Assembly (NCBI GenBank): GCA_031763025.1
Contig: JASSKH010000024.1
Span: 7,444,523 to 7,508,522, forward strand
Direction of reading: 5' to 3'
Length of the DNA: 64,000 nucleotides
Source: Macrocystis pyrifera
Lineage: Eukaryota > Sar > Phaeophyceae > Laminariales > Laminariaceae
The notes under the pieces were generated by a model that did not search any database, had not been told where the DNA came from, and worked only from the letters and a program-made list of their open reading frames with translations. Both the position numbers and the translations under genes were made by a program. Shown here in pieces: positions 1-10,911 of this stretch (its first letter is position 1; every line of letters begins with the position of its first letter).

Positions 1-66
1 CACTAAGGACGACAGCCCATAGCAGAACGGTGTTGCAGCAAGGGCACTGGGGATCATCCAGAACGC

Positions 67-384
67 GTGTGTATCCAAGCGCCGATCATCTTTCCCCACG
101 TTCAACTGCTGCCGAGTATGTCCCTGTGGGCGGAAGCGGTGTACTGGGTTACTGATGCCCTGAATCACACCGCGACCAACGCTAACCCCGGGAACAAGTC
201 GCCGCATGAAATGTGGTATGGGACTGCCGTATATGCTTTGCCGCGTTTATTTCTTCGCCCAGCATACGATCGTTGGATGCGCCCGTCGAAGTCGTTCCCT
301 AGGGCCGAGAGCTGTTTTTACCTCGGGCCGAGCATCGACCACCCAGTGACTCTTTGCGGAAGCTCACGCGGGCGAACAGAGTAG
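67..384 (+). pseudogene. Copia integrase C-terminal fragment
   Basis: An open stretch of 105 codons carries SLWAEAVYWVTDALNHT and NPGNKSPHEMWYG, the conserved end of the Copia integrase core where host-derived sequence joins the GKSP-like module. It belongs to the relic spanning 1-2,490. The reading frame differs from that of bases 1-66, so a small deletion near base 70 is likely. Confidence 0.88.
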
Positions 385-1079
385 TAGAGAGCAGGAACGT
401 GGCCTGGGAGGCGACGCTTCGTGCAGGAGCGCCATCACACTCGCTGCCAGAGATGCCAGAGCAGGGAGGGACGATGGAGCTGGGAGAAGATCCTGAGCCG
501 AGAGGGACGGATGATATTTCTTCCGCTCCGACAACTCCACTGCCGGTATTGGGGAAGGGAATTCCTCACCAACTCCGTGCGGTGTCTCCGATGTCGCAGG
601 CTGGCGACAATTTGCAACCCGAAGGTGACGATCTGAACGATTGATCAACGGTCAGAGGCGAATCGCCCGACAGCGACACTTCATCTCGGGGATGAGAGCA
701 ATGCGTCATCATCTGACGATGGAGCCCGGACCCCGACTGCAGCCCTGACTGCTGCGCGCCAACTTGGAGTGCACACGTCAGAACAAGGTGTTGATGAAGA
801 GATCTGGGAGGGACGCACGAGAGCGCAGACCAGGGCGCTTAATCGGGAAACGGCTGCGGGGCTGATCGGTGCGATCGGACCCTGTGATGGAGTTCGCATA
901 TTCCATGCGCTACTGGCGGCGCCAGAGGCTTGCGGTGAACCGACTAAGTTGCCGGATTGCCTTGTCGCGAAGGCGCAACCGGAACCAACGTCGTACTCGG
1001 CGGCGTATTCGTCAAAGCATTTGGGCGTTCGGACGGACGCGATGGAAGAGGAATTTGGTGGACTAGAGGTCGCTAGCAT

Positions 1080-1364
1080 TTGGCTGAGATTTCGGAAGTC
1101 CCCGAGGGTAGCGTGGATTCAAAGTGGTTCTTAAAGTGGAAGGGCGATGAGCACGGCATGATTGATAGCGTCAAGGCGAGATTTGTAGCGAAGGGATATA
1201 GCCAGGTAGAGGGAGTTGACTACTTTGATATTTTTGCCCCCACTGTATCAACCCGGTCTAGCAGGCTTGCAGCAGCACTGACACGCAAATTTGACTGGGA
1301 TTTTAGGCACTTGGATGTTATCAAACCTTTATCCAGTCAGAGTTGGATACCGATTTTTTCTTGA
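1080..1364 (+). pseudogene. Copia reverse transcriptase fragment (fingers/palm)
   Basis: The frame contains WFLKWKGDEHGMIDSVKARF and YSQVEGVDYFDIFAPTV, matching the start of the Copia RT domain. Towards the end the frame shifts: FIQSELDTDFFLRLPPG is readable only after changing frame near 1,320. Confidence 0.88.
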
Positions 1365-1473
1365 GATTGCCTCCTGGGTGTGGGAGGTTATCGGGTAAGG
1401 TAGTCCGCCTCAACAAAGCTCTTTAGGGCTGAAGTAGAGCGGTCGCTCGTGGTATAAGCTACTGTCGTCAACC

Positions 1474-1770
1474 TTGGTAGAGTGTGGTAAAGCAGTGATT
1501 GGTAGACTCATTCGTGTTTCGACTGATCTTGAAGTCGACGTTGCTGCGATGCTGGTGGTTCACGTGGATGACATCGAAATCGCAGTCACCAAAGAAATCG
1601 TGGATTCGGCAGTGGCAGATCTCTGCAAGATATTCCTTGCGAAGCACCTTGGCGAGGTGACGTGGTACATGGGTAGCGAGTACAAGAGGGATCGTGAGAA
1701 GGGAACCTTGAAGATTTCGCACTCTGTTTATTTGAAATGTTGTCGAGCGTTTCGGTATCACCAAAACTAG
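1474..1770 (+). pseudogene. Copia reverse transcriptase fragment (catalytic box)
   Basis: This frame holds MLVVHVDDIEIAVTKEIV. Its DD pair is the RT metal-binding motif, with VHVDD in place of the usual YVDD. It is followed by HLGEVTWYMGSEYKRDREKG, the conserved post-catalytic block of Copia RT. It runs into a stop at 1,770. Confidence 0.9.
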
Positions 1771-2061
1771 CCCCATCCCCGCTTCTCCGTCGTTGGACCT
1801 TAGGCACGTGAGTGATGTGGACCCCGTGGTGGACTCAAGTTGCCACGAAATGGTAGGGAGTCTGATGAGAATTGCGAATCAGACGAGGCCACACAATGCA
1901 GTACGGGCGGTTGCACGGTTCTCACATGACCCTGAGGAAGTACGGGTTAAGGCGGCTAGAAGATTATCCAGTACCTGAGCGCTACGGCTCATTTGGGTCT
2001 GACGTTCAGAAGGGACAGTAAACTAGAGGAAGTGCAGTTGAAATACGACTTCGAGACATAA

Positions 2062-2430
2062 GTGGACGCGGACCACGTCCACAAGGCCGACGGCAGGCAT
2101 TCGGTCTCTGGTGTGGCTGTCTGCTGCGGGGGTACACTTACGTCACGCAGAAGGGCATCACCCTATCCACTACAGAGGCAGTGCGTGGCCATGACGAACG
2201 GGTTGGAGGAAGCTCTTTACGTGAGAGGAGTGTTGTTTTTTCTGATGCCCAGTCTGGGGTTGCCGAGTATCGAGGTGCTTGAAGACAACAAAGGAGCGAT
2301 AGACTTGAACCCGTTGAGCCCGTCCAACAGTAAGCACACCGACGTTAGGTACCACTTCGAGCTGGTGGGGAGGGGGGACTTGTCAGTTAAGTATCTCCGA
2401 CGGAAGTGCAGCATGCGGACATTCTCATGA
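2062..2430 (+). pseudogene. Copia RNase H fragment
   Basis: The frame carries DADHVHKADGRHSVSGVAVC, EDNKGAIDLNPLSPSNSKHT and a final LSVKYLRR block, the RNase H order seen in Copia elements. The usual TEAEY region (about 2,160) is damaged and read in another frame. The downstream residues ADIL and KAIGEEGF are seen only after a further frame change near 2,410. Confidence 0.88.
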
Positions 2431-2549
2431 AGGCTATTGGCGAAGAGGGTTTTGAGCAGCACCATTTTATGTGAGGGATTCAATCATTCGTTGTTCGCGA
2501 TTGGTGCTTGTGTTGTCAAGGCTTGTTAGTTGATCCGGCGTCAGGGAGG

Positions 2550-4140
2550 GTGTGCGATATAGTTTGTCTCACCGAACAGCCTTGCAAAAAATTATGGTTA
2601 CTTACGGTGTGTCACGTAGTTACGGTTACAGATATTGCCTCGTGGGATCACCTACGAGCAGTCTCACGGGTATGCACGAGTAGGCACTGTGCGAGAAGGT
2701 TTCTGGCATTCGGCTACGAGTAGTTGTTTATGAGCAGTGGAGAGCTAACCCACATGCTCACTCCACCTTTCCCCCTGCATTCGTCTACCTCTTTCCGGGC
2801 CGACATAATAAAGACATCCTAAACTATCTTCTCCACGCTACGTGTAGCGGTGGCTAGCGCACAGCCTATATTTATGATACAATACAAGTTGCGTGTTTTT
2901 ACGCAAGGCCACGGAGTTTGGGCGCGCTTACGTGTGGCGTGCGTTCATACCTCAACCTTTCACAGTTGCTCCCAGTACTTGGGACAAAATCAAAGTATGT
3001 TCGAGAAAATACAATACTGTTACATGTAAGTGGTTCCTGCGCTCGCAGTATTACGGGTTTGTTGCAGCAGGTATTGCGAGTACTCGCAGTATTTTGAGGT
3101 TTTGTACATCTGCCGATACTCTTCTGCGGGATACTTTCGGGCTCGCACTAATTCGGGATTCGCTGCTGCTGCTGCTGTCGATACTCCCTGTTGTGTTCCA
3201 AGCATCTCGGGGTTCTGTACTGCGGGTACTGCAAGTACTATCAGTATTTCGTCCGTTGGTAGTGTTCGTACTGCGAGTACTCGACGTACCGCAGTACTCT
3301 CAATACACCCAGTATACTTGGAGTATGACGTATACTTCGACCGTCTGCGCACCGTATCGACAATTCTCAGGTCCATTGTTAGCCACAAAACACTCACAGA
3401 TGGTCCCACCAGTGGGAGTTGGATCAAATTACTTTCGCTGGGGACAGCTCGAGCACTTAAGAGCACTGCCAGAATTTCAAGAATATGTACCGCGAGGAGA
3501 GTATGTACTGCGAGTACTCTCAGTATCTCGGGTTCTGTACTGCGGATATTGCCTGTACTCCCAAGTATTTCGCGTTTCGGTACTGCGGGTACATATTTGC
3601 CTGCGGTCTCGGGGTGCCGTACTGCTCACCCTCCCGGTACTCTCAGTAGTTGGGCCTTCTCAGAACTCGCATTATGTGGTCCTTCTCAGTAGTCGCAATA
3701 GTTTGGCCGCCAGCACTCGAATACTCTTAGTACTCGGGCTACGAATTGTTCTCGAGCATCTACTGCTGTATCTATGAAACTGTTTTTAACTCTGGGCGCC
3801 AAGAAACATTTGTTTTGCGGGAATATATTTTGTATGTGCTGGATTTAACTCAGCCGGTGAAAAAGTAATATATCGCAACCTTTTGTACTTACGCTTACGC
3901 CGCAAGCATTGAACTGATCGCCGCGAGTCAATATCAATGTCCACTTACCGGTATACCATCTTTTATATTCCTCAGAGTAGGGGCTGTCCTCAAAAATACG
4001 TGCATGTGTTGTTCACATTAACGAAGGATAGGTACAATTATTAATATATATAGCTCTAAACACGTGTGCAGGTATTCTAAACGAGTATTATTTCGTTCTT
4101 GCGCCACTCTCCTAGGCACCTCCCGGAGGGGAACCTTGTA
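2550..4140 (+). repeat. Possible Copia 3' LTR region plus inserted repeats (no gene seen)
   Basis: After the RNase H block a short purine run (agggaggg, about 2,541-2,549) is followed directly by TGTG, as expected for a polypurine tract and LTR start. The far end may be at 4,140, because the last ~155 bases (3,985-4,140) recur at 10,719-10,884, and the last ~75 recur at 6,470-6,545. All end at the same GGGGAACCTTGTA before unrelated sequence. The LTR limits are inferred; the matching 5' LTR is outside the window. Confidence 0.4.
3010..3770. repeat. GTACTGCGAGTACTC-rich degenerate repeat
   Basis: Dozens of variants of AGTACT, CAGTATT and GTACTGCGGGTACTGC fill this stretch, many self-complementary. 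Long open frames on both strands (up to 294 codons) are a by-product of the low stop content of this repeat, not genes. Confidence 0.75.
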
Positions 4141-4236
4141 TTAACCCTTTTAGAACTGCAGTCCCGATCTGGGGACAAACCACTCTGATTTCAAGTGCTT
4201 CGTCAGCAGAACGGGACTGCACTACTAAAAGGGCTA
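4141..4236. mobile_element. MITE-like palindrome, family A (AGTCCCG type)
   Basis: The two ends are inverted repeats: TTAACCCTTTTAGAACTGCA against TGCACTACTAAAAGGGCTAA, with GTCCCG/CGGGAC inside each arm. TA lies on both sides (ttgTA and agTA), suggesting TA target duplication as in Tc1/mariner-derived MITEs. It sits exactly at the end of a three-copy repeat. Confidence 0.8.
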
Positions 4237-6400
4237 AGTATCATTTCCTTCCTGAATGATCGCCACATTTCATCCATAGCAAAGATGGATATATAGCGCA
4301 TGAATAGGGGGGTATTGTGGAGGACAGGTTTGGGGAAAGGTTGGTAGAACGGTCATCGCACATGTACCCAGGGAAGATGCATCAGAAGTGGCATCATATC
4401 TGAGAATTTTTCCGAGAACCGGGACAATTCGGCTTAATAACCCGAGCCTCCTTGAAGTCGAGACGGGCCTTGTTTGCCCGTCCGAACCTCACTCGACCCC
4501 TCTCTTCTCCACGCTGCTCACCCAACGTGGAGGACTCTCTCCTTGCCCTCAATACAAGAAAGAAAACGTATAGCCTTCGGTAGCAGGTCAAAGCTACCAC
4601 ATCACTGGGGACCTTTGGACTTCTACGAAAGTAGGCAGTCCATCTTCGGTCAATTTTCTTTAGTGAGAAGTAAAGTGAAGATGTCGACACACATCGTGCT
4701 TTGATTAGCATTCAATCCCACTCTGTTTTGAGTGCAGAAGTGAAGATGTCGACACATGATAGTGCCTTAATAAATGATCTGGTCTTACAGTATATATTCC
4801 CTGTTTGAAATGCAGTTGCGGTACTACCTGCGCAGGTATCACTCAGATCCAGCATAGTTTTGTTGCGGAAATGACTGTGTTGATTGATTGCTTGAGATAC
4901 AGGATAGAAGTTAGATGCACAGCTGTCACACGGATCCAGCAAAGTTTTTGGCGAAAATTACCGTTTTGAATGATTGCTTGAGATGCGTGCTGTATACAAA
5001 TTGGATGGAACCCACACAAAATACCGATGTACTGCAGGGTCGCCGATTGACCCTGAAGCGAGAGCCTGGAAGGATGGCTGAGCCTGAAACGATAGCTTTA
5101 CATGAGTATATGTACTGAAGCAGCAGCGTAAAAGGATCAGATTAGTGGTCTGTTAATATAGGTGTCACCCCCAAGCACTGAAGATCGGTTGTCACTATGC
5201 GATCAGTGTTTTTTCGGGGAAATAGCGTTCGCTTCCATCTGGCGATCGTTAGCCATGATCGGCATTTTAGTCACGTTTCAATCGAGCACATCAAATACTG
5301 CTTATCGTTACCCATGATCAGTATTTTAGTAATCTTGATTTTCCGTTCAGGGGGAGTGCTTTTGTGTGCTGATACAGGCTAGGCAGGGAGCCTGTTTATT
5401 TTGAATATTGAGTATAACAGTAAGCAGCTAACTGGGTTGTTAAGGACAGTCTATTCAAGTTCACCTGGCATAAAAAAAAGCGGTTGAGCAGGGAAATCAT
5501 TGGGTCCGTTTCATTCAAAATTACTTGCTATTTTCGCGGGGATGGGGGAGTTACGTGCTAATACCATATTTGATTCAGCTGCGGTGGTATCTTTACTACT
5601 TGTGCTACGCTGTTTGCTTCAGTAGAACATACTACTGAGCTAAGGACTCCCTGTCTTCAGGAGATATATGTGTTATGTGAGATATTTTGTATCGGTTGGA
5701 ATATTATTGCTGTTGACGAGTTACACAGAGCGAAACACGTTTCGAACGGCATTCCACGGCACAAGCTTAATGGTTTTGTAGTCATGATCAGTGTTCTACT
5801 GAAGTAGCGTTGCTTCCAACAAGTGCTGGTGATCGTTAGCCGTGATCGGCGCTATAGTAGTGTTTCTATCGCTTCCAGCAAGTGCTGGTGATCGTTTGCC
5901 ATGATCAGCACTTCAGTCATGTTCAATCCCCCTGAGACATTCATCGTTCTTTTATTTTAGCATTACGACTCGCATTGAGAGAGAGTGTTGAAAAAAAGGC
6001 CGTAAATACATAACACATAGCATATTGAGTCAATGCTTCGTAAGTTGCATTTCAAATATTTGACACCGCATTATGAATAACAGGATATTCAGAAGACCTT
6101 TCAGCAGTTCTTCTGGTCGACGACTTGCAGCGACAAGCCGTCGATCGACGTTGCTGTAAGAGGACATCGAGATTGAGGAACTGGAGTGTTTGCACACACC
6201 CCCACCTTCACTCTTCTCAGCCGCATGTGAACGTCTTATAATTTATCGTTCCTTAAGCTTCTGTTGGCTCATCGAGCGCCACTTTCCACTCAACATGCAT
6301 CTTCTGCATCATCAGTGATGCGCGAGCTTGTCCAACAACGGGTCTGCGCTAGCCCCTTAAGACCATCGTCGGTAAGCCATCTGAGTGTGTACTCAATACA
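4237..6400. other. Gene-free stretch with local duplications
   Basis: No supported gene. It holds a duplicated GAAGATGTCGACACA block (about 4,665-4,760), a second duplicated ~85 base block ending GATTGCTTGAGAT (about 4,830-4,985), and four degenerate copies of a GATCGTTAGCCATGATCGGC unit (about 5,200-5,340 and 5,795-5,925). Small open frames such as 4,915-5,118 show no family features. Confidence 0.6.
5195..5930. repeat. Degenerate repeat with GATCGTTAGCCATGATC core
   Basis: Four variants are visible at about 5,243, 5,300, 5,828 and 5,887. Each has a GATCGTT core followed by CATGATC or GTGATCGGC. In the last two copies this is preceded by CTTCCA(A/G)CAAGTGCTGGT. Confidence 0.65.
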
Positions 6401-6547
6401 TTCTTAACAAATATGTCTGTGGTTTTCACAATGGATGATGCAGGTACTAGTATAGGAATAGTTTAGGTGTGCAGGTATTTCCTACGAATGTTATTCCGTT
6501 CTTGTGCCACCCCCCTGGGCACTTCCTGGAGGGGAACCTTGTACTAC

Positions 6548-6650
6548 AACGGGGTCCGTAGTTAATGGGACTACATTTTGTTGATAAAAATAGGTAAATA
6601 TATAGTTTTTCATGTAAACCATAGCTCCTATCAACTATGGACCCCCGTAA
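6548..6650. mobile_element. MITE-like palindrome, family B
   Basis: The ends are inverted repeats: ACGGGGTCCGTAGTTAATGG pairs with CAACTATGGACCCCCGTAA. The interior is AT-rich. Related copies lie at 35,648-35,758 and 40,979-41,086. Confidence 0.78.
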
Positions 6651-6654
6651 CAGG

Positions 6655-7775
6655 TACAAGGCGCTTCGTTCCGCGAGCGGCCTCCGCCGCCCGCTACGCT
6701 CGCTCAGGAAGAAAATGTACATCAAATTGTGCGAAGCGGACAGAGGTTCATGATTGAATACTGTCTTTTTCATGACTGCTGTAGTTGCAAACTGGCGACG
6801 TTGATAATGCCAAGAGTCCCGCCGCTATGCTTCAGGAGAAACAGCTCGGACGCTACATACGCTTCTCGTCGCGTCGCGGGCGGTTTTCCGATACGCTCGC
6901 TCACGTGTCGTTCGTACGTACATACCCCAGGTAGGGTACTTATTTTCTTCTTTAGATACGCTCTGTGTCTGTACTCGTATACACGAAAGATGAAGCACGG
7001 CACGGCACAGCAGCACATCAAAAACAATGAAAATGAGACCGAAAAGTTCTGAAAGAAAAAAAATCTCCGCCCCCTCTCGTGTTATAATTTCCTGCCTGAT
7101 TGGAACACCTAACACCGGTCAAAAAAAAAAAAAAAAATGAAAAAAAAAAAAAACAGCGGAGCTTCTTTCTCAGTCTCGTACGCCGCCCGCCCCCCTCGCA
7201 ACGATCTCGCCACCGATTCGGTCCGGGCAAAACTTCCCTCACTCTCTGCCACAGTGAGCCCCGTCGCCCGCCTCGCGTGAGGCCCGGTGCTCACCGTGGC
7301 CGTGGTTCGCCAGCTCGACAATGTTGGTGCTCAGCCTGCGTACCTCTCTCTTTGAGTTTCAAGCCCGGTCGCAAAAATAAGCACCGCTTGAATGTTATCT
7401 TGCACTCCCGAACGACCCTTACGTATAAACTCGTAGATACTCTTATCAGAAACCACAAATGGAGGCCAGACAGAGCCCATTCATGCTTCCGCCATGTCTC
7501 GAGGCACAGACGCCTAGCTACGAAACCGGCGACCACGCTCCTTGCGATCCCCTCTCTACCGGCCACCATCCGCCGACACCCGCGACGGCGCCGGGTTCAC
7601 CCGCGATGCCGTGCTCCGAGTACACACGCACACGAAACGAAAGAAGAACAAAGGAAAGACCTACTGAAAGTGCCCCGAATTATGGAGGAAACAAAGACCC
7701 GCTGGAAAGGTCCGGCAAGTAATAAAAGGAGGCGATTCCCAAGTGGGAGCTCTGAGAGGCCAGGGATGTATCAAC
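6655..7775 (-). repeat. 1.1 kb composite repeat, copy 1
   Basis: Read on the minus strand this starts with GCTCGGTTGATACATCCCTG and ends with a GAGCGAGCGTAGCGGGCGGC hairpin region. It is nearly the same as the copies at 7,783-8,531, 10,912-12,052, 12,060-12,412 and 24,078-25,150. Open frames inside (for example 7,100-7,852 plus) recur in the other copies only as broken frames, so no coding function is claimed. Confidence 0.85.
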
Positions 7776-7782
7776 CGAGCAC

Positions 7783-8531
7783 AGGCCGCCCGCTGCGCTC
7801 GCTCAGGCAGGAAAAGTACGTCAAATTGTGCGAAGCGGACAGAGGTCCATAATTGAATATCGTCTTCTTCATGACTACTGTAGTTGCCGTACTGTAGTTG
7901 CAAACTGGCGACGTTGATAATGCCATGAGTCCCGCCGCGTGCTTCAGGAGAAACAGCTCGGACGCTACATACGCTTCGCGTCGCGGGCGGTTTTCCGCTA
8001 TGCTCGCTCACATGTCGTTCGTGCGTACATACCCCAGGTAGGGTACTTATTTTCTTCTTTAGATATGCTCTGTCTGTACTCGTATATACGAAAGATGAAG
8101 CACAGCACGGCACAGCAGCACAGCAAAAACAATGAAAACGAAACCGAAAAGTTCTGAAAGAAAAAAAATCCCCGCCCCCTCTCGTGTTATAATTTCCTGC
8201 CTGATTGGAACACCTTACACCGGTCAAAAAAAAAATTTATAATAATAATAAAAAAAAAAAACAGCAGAGCTTCTTTCTCAGTCTCGTACGCCGCCCGCCC
8301 CTCTCGCAACGATCTCGCCACCGATTCGGTCCGGGCAAAACTTCCCTCACTCTCTGCCACAGTGAGCCCCGTCGCCCGCCTCGCGTGAGGCCCGGTGCTC
8401 ACCGTGGCCGTGGTTCGCCAGCTCGACAATGTTGGTGCTCAGCCTGCGTACCTCTCTCTGTGAGCTTCAAGCCCAGTCGCAAAAATAAGCACCGCTTGAA
8501 TGTTATCTTGCACTCCCGAACGACCCTTATG
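7783..8531 (-). repeat. 1.1 kb composite repeat, copy 2 (truncated)
   Basis: This is arranged head to tail with copy 1. It begins again at the GGCCGCCCGCTGCGCTCGCT palindrome end and matches copy 1 until CGAACGACCCTTA at 8,527, where it stops and unrelated sequence starts. Confidence 0.85.
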
Positions 8532-9947
8532 TGTATGTATACGTATATTTGTCAAATTTTCGAACTTTTGCCAACTTTTCTCTTCGCACGAGCACTTTTA
8601 GGCAAAACAGTAAGTACACGGACACGGGAAGCCCTGCCGGACACATTGGTGTAGGTCTCGGCGCGATCCGTGCACTCTGAAGCGCGTGGCAGGCGCCCAA
8701 AGTTTTTTTTCCGGCGGGAGTGGATAAGACGATTTCCCTGGTTTCGGTACGAGAGGCCTTATTTTGTACGTACGTATCGGTACATGCTGTCTGTTTTCTC
8801 TCCCAGGCTCTCATGACCTGTGTGCACACAGCTCAGGCATATACCAGGTACACAACAGACAACATGCACAGATCCCATCGTTCCAACGCTGCCGCCCACA
8901 CGCCGTGCGTGTTCGACACACACATATGCGCAGTGTTGCGGTGGTTGGTTGTGTTTGTCGGAGCCTGCCGTCCGCATTCCATAGTCTGCCATATATTTTT
9001 TTATCGGTATGTACCCAGGATGAAGTATAATATCCCTGTACATTTTTTTTTGGTTGTTGCGCGGACAGCACGGACCACCGCCTAGAGAACAATGCCCACA
9101 GCAGTGCACAGAGCGTGCTTACCGCCAGCTTCCCACAGCACCACAACCCGGCTGCCCAGCAGCAGCAGTGGGCACACCTTGCGCGTACGGATGATCATAC
9201 TGCGGCTATCAAAGTTGGTTTATCGGAGATTTCGATCGATCACTTGTGACTACGCCACGACCACACCACCTACCTGGTCCAGCATCATCATCACCTACCT
9301 CTCTCCCTGCTTATTTTGCTTATTGCTGTGTGTGATCCAACATTGCCACTGCTCCGGCTGTGCTCAGCACAGTGCGCCAACAGCAGCAGCAGGCAGGGTA
9401 CTATGCGCATGTGGAAGATCCGCGCTGTACCCTCAGTAGTACCAGTGTTCGTTGTTGTTGTCATCGGCACATTGGCCCCCTATGCACGTACCTTCCGCAA
9501 TGTGTGACCGGCATTTTTTGCTCGGTACCGATTATCCCCGGATCGATATATTCGTCGACTCGAGTACAACGAAAACAAATCGTTCGTACTACTGTAAAAC
9601 ACTGCTGCACGACAATTAGTACAGCAGTGTTCATACAAAACATGCTTTACAGCAGTAGTTCTGATTGCTGTGTGTCCTACACACTGCTGACCGATAGATC
9701 CTAGAGCCAGCTGAAAGGGGATAAGTACACGTACGTTCCTCACGTGGCATTTTACGTCAGTACTGCTCTATACGCAGTCGTACCTGTACAACCTACTCTA
9801 CAGCAGGACTAACTGGTTGTAGGAGCTCGTGCAATGTGTTTCAGATTGCGGAAAAAACACGACGTGCGAGATGTACGAGCATACTGCGCTCGATAAAAAT
9901 TTCGTTTCCGAGGTTCGACTCGCACCATCCACGCTTTTTTGTTTCAG
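8532..9947. other. Region without an assigned gene; CAG-rich possible exon
   Basis: No family was recognised. At 9,119-9,247 (plus) there is a frame with FPQHHNPAAQQQQWAHLA and a stop, followed at 9,361-9,450 by a second CAG-rich frame with RQQQQQAGYYAHVEDPRC. They could be pieces of a glutamine-rich protein or simple-sequence artefacts. Opposite-strand readings with splice-like sites also exist, so neither strand is preferred. Confidence 0.2.
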
Positions 9948-10272
9948 TACTTTTTTTTTTTTCTTTCATCACTTTTACTTTCCAGCCCACTCGTAGGAAG
10001 TTTTTACCCTCGACGATCTTCTGGACAAGCCGTGGTCACAGGTGTCGTCCCTTCTTCCCCCCGGTACGTGCCTTCATTTTTATCGCGCATAGGGTTCAGC
10101 ATTCCCGCTACTCGTCGATTTTCATCGAATGTAGCTAACTGACGCTCTCGCGCTTTCCGCTTATCAATTTTTTATGCAAGAAAAAGTCCCTACGAGCATG
10201 CACTCGGTGAGATTTGAACCCACGAAATTGATCTTGATAGGCACGCGGGCCACCAAGCCACCGGTGACGCCA
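9948..10272 (-). mobile_element. tRNA-derived SINE, copy 1
   Basis: Read on the minus strand it begins with a tRNA-like head: an A-box-like TGGCTTGGTGG, then a B-box-like GGGTTCAAATCTC about 45 bases later. An unrelated body of about 200 bases follows, and the element ends in an A tail (the T run at 9,948-9,961). Copies with the same layout are at 18,045, 19,224 and 35,969. Confidence 0.85.
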
Positions 10273-10911
10273 GCAGAGTACTACAACTTAACAGCAGTAC
10301 ATTCATTATTATTCATTTTTTATTATTATGCTTGCCTTCCGACAATATAGCGCAGATGCCGTTCCTATATAAACCGAACATCCTTCCTTAAATCAGTAGT
10401 ATCCCTCACACATACTCTTCTCTGCCAGCCGTTTCCCAATTTCGATTCCCCACATCATTTCAGTTTAGCTACCGGCATTCATCCACCTTGCTTTTCTGAA
10501 CGTTTAGTATTATATAATACAAGTTGTGAGAGTTGTGTTTTCCACTTGTGACTTTTTTCGTACCAGTACGTTCATCCACCTTGCTTTTCTGAACGATTAA
10601 CTTTTTTGTACTTGCGAGTTAATCGCCGCAAGTCAGCTGGATCAATATATCCACTTCCCGCTACCCTATTTTGTGTTATTGATTCCGCACTAATTCCGTA
10701 AACATTATTATATTAGTCTGTCCTCAAAATAAATATGTTATGTGTGTTGTTCACGTTAAAATGATGGGTGGATGCAGGTACTACTTCTACACAAACAAGT
10801 GTGCAGGGTTGGATACGAATACTATTTCGCTCTTGCGCCACTCCCTTATTAATACGGCACCTCCCGGAGGGGAACCTTGTAAACTCGTATAGATATACTT
10901 ATAGATATCTC
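10273..10911. other. Gene-free; contains the three-copy GGGGAACCTTGTA-ended repeat
   Basis: No gene seen. Bases 10,719-10,884 match 3,985-4,140 and, in part, 6,405-6,545. The segment 10,500-10,640 also shares the phrase TAATACAAGTTG and ACTTGCG-type blocks with 2,880-3,920, so this may be a relative of the LTR proposed at 2,550-4,140. Confidence 0.5.

Larger units (their letters stand above)
1..2490 (+). pseudogene. Ty1/Copia retrotransposon pol relic (integrase end, reverse transcriptase, RNase H)
   Basis: This is the 3' half of a Copia-type polyprotein, broken by stops and frame changes. Positions 1-66 read as the integrase core end (ARALGIIQNACV) in one frame and continue in another frame from base 67 (LWAEAVYWVTDALN, then NPGNKSPHEMWYG). 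Reverse transcriptase starts near 1,125 (ARFVAKGYSQVEGVDYFDIF), continues with LRLPPGCGRLSGKVVRLNKAL near 1,365 and reaches the catalytic aspartate pair in LVVHVDDIEI near 1,555. RNase H lies at 2,062-2,430 (SGVAVCCGGTL, EDNKGAIDL, SNSKHTDVRYHF). Gene order integrase-RT-RNase H is the Copia order. At least three frame breaks and internal stops (for example near 1,423 and 1,977) mean it cannot make an intact polyprotein. The 5' half lies outside the window. Confidence 0.93.

Noticed and set aside
2893-3777. 294-codon plus frame and 220- and 148-codon overlapping frames
   Set aside because: All arise from the AGTACT-type repeat, which lacks stop triplets on both strands.
7100-7852. 250-codon plus-strand frame starting in a poly-A run
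   Set aside because: It lies wholly in the composite repeat; other copies break the same frame.
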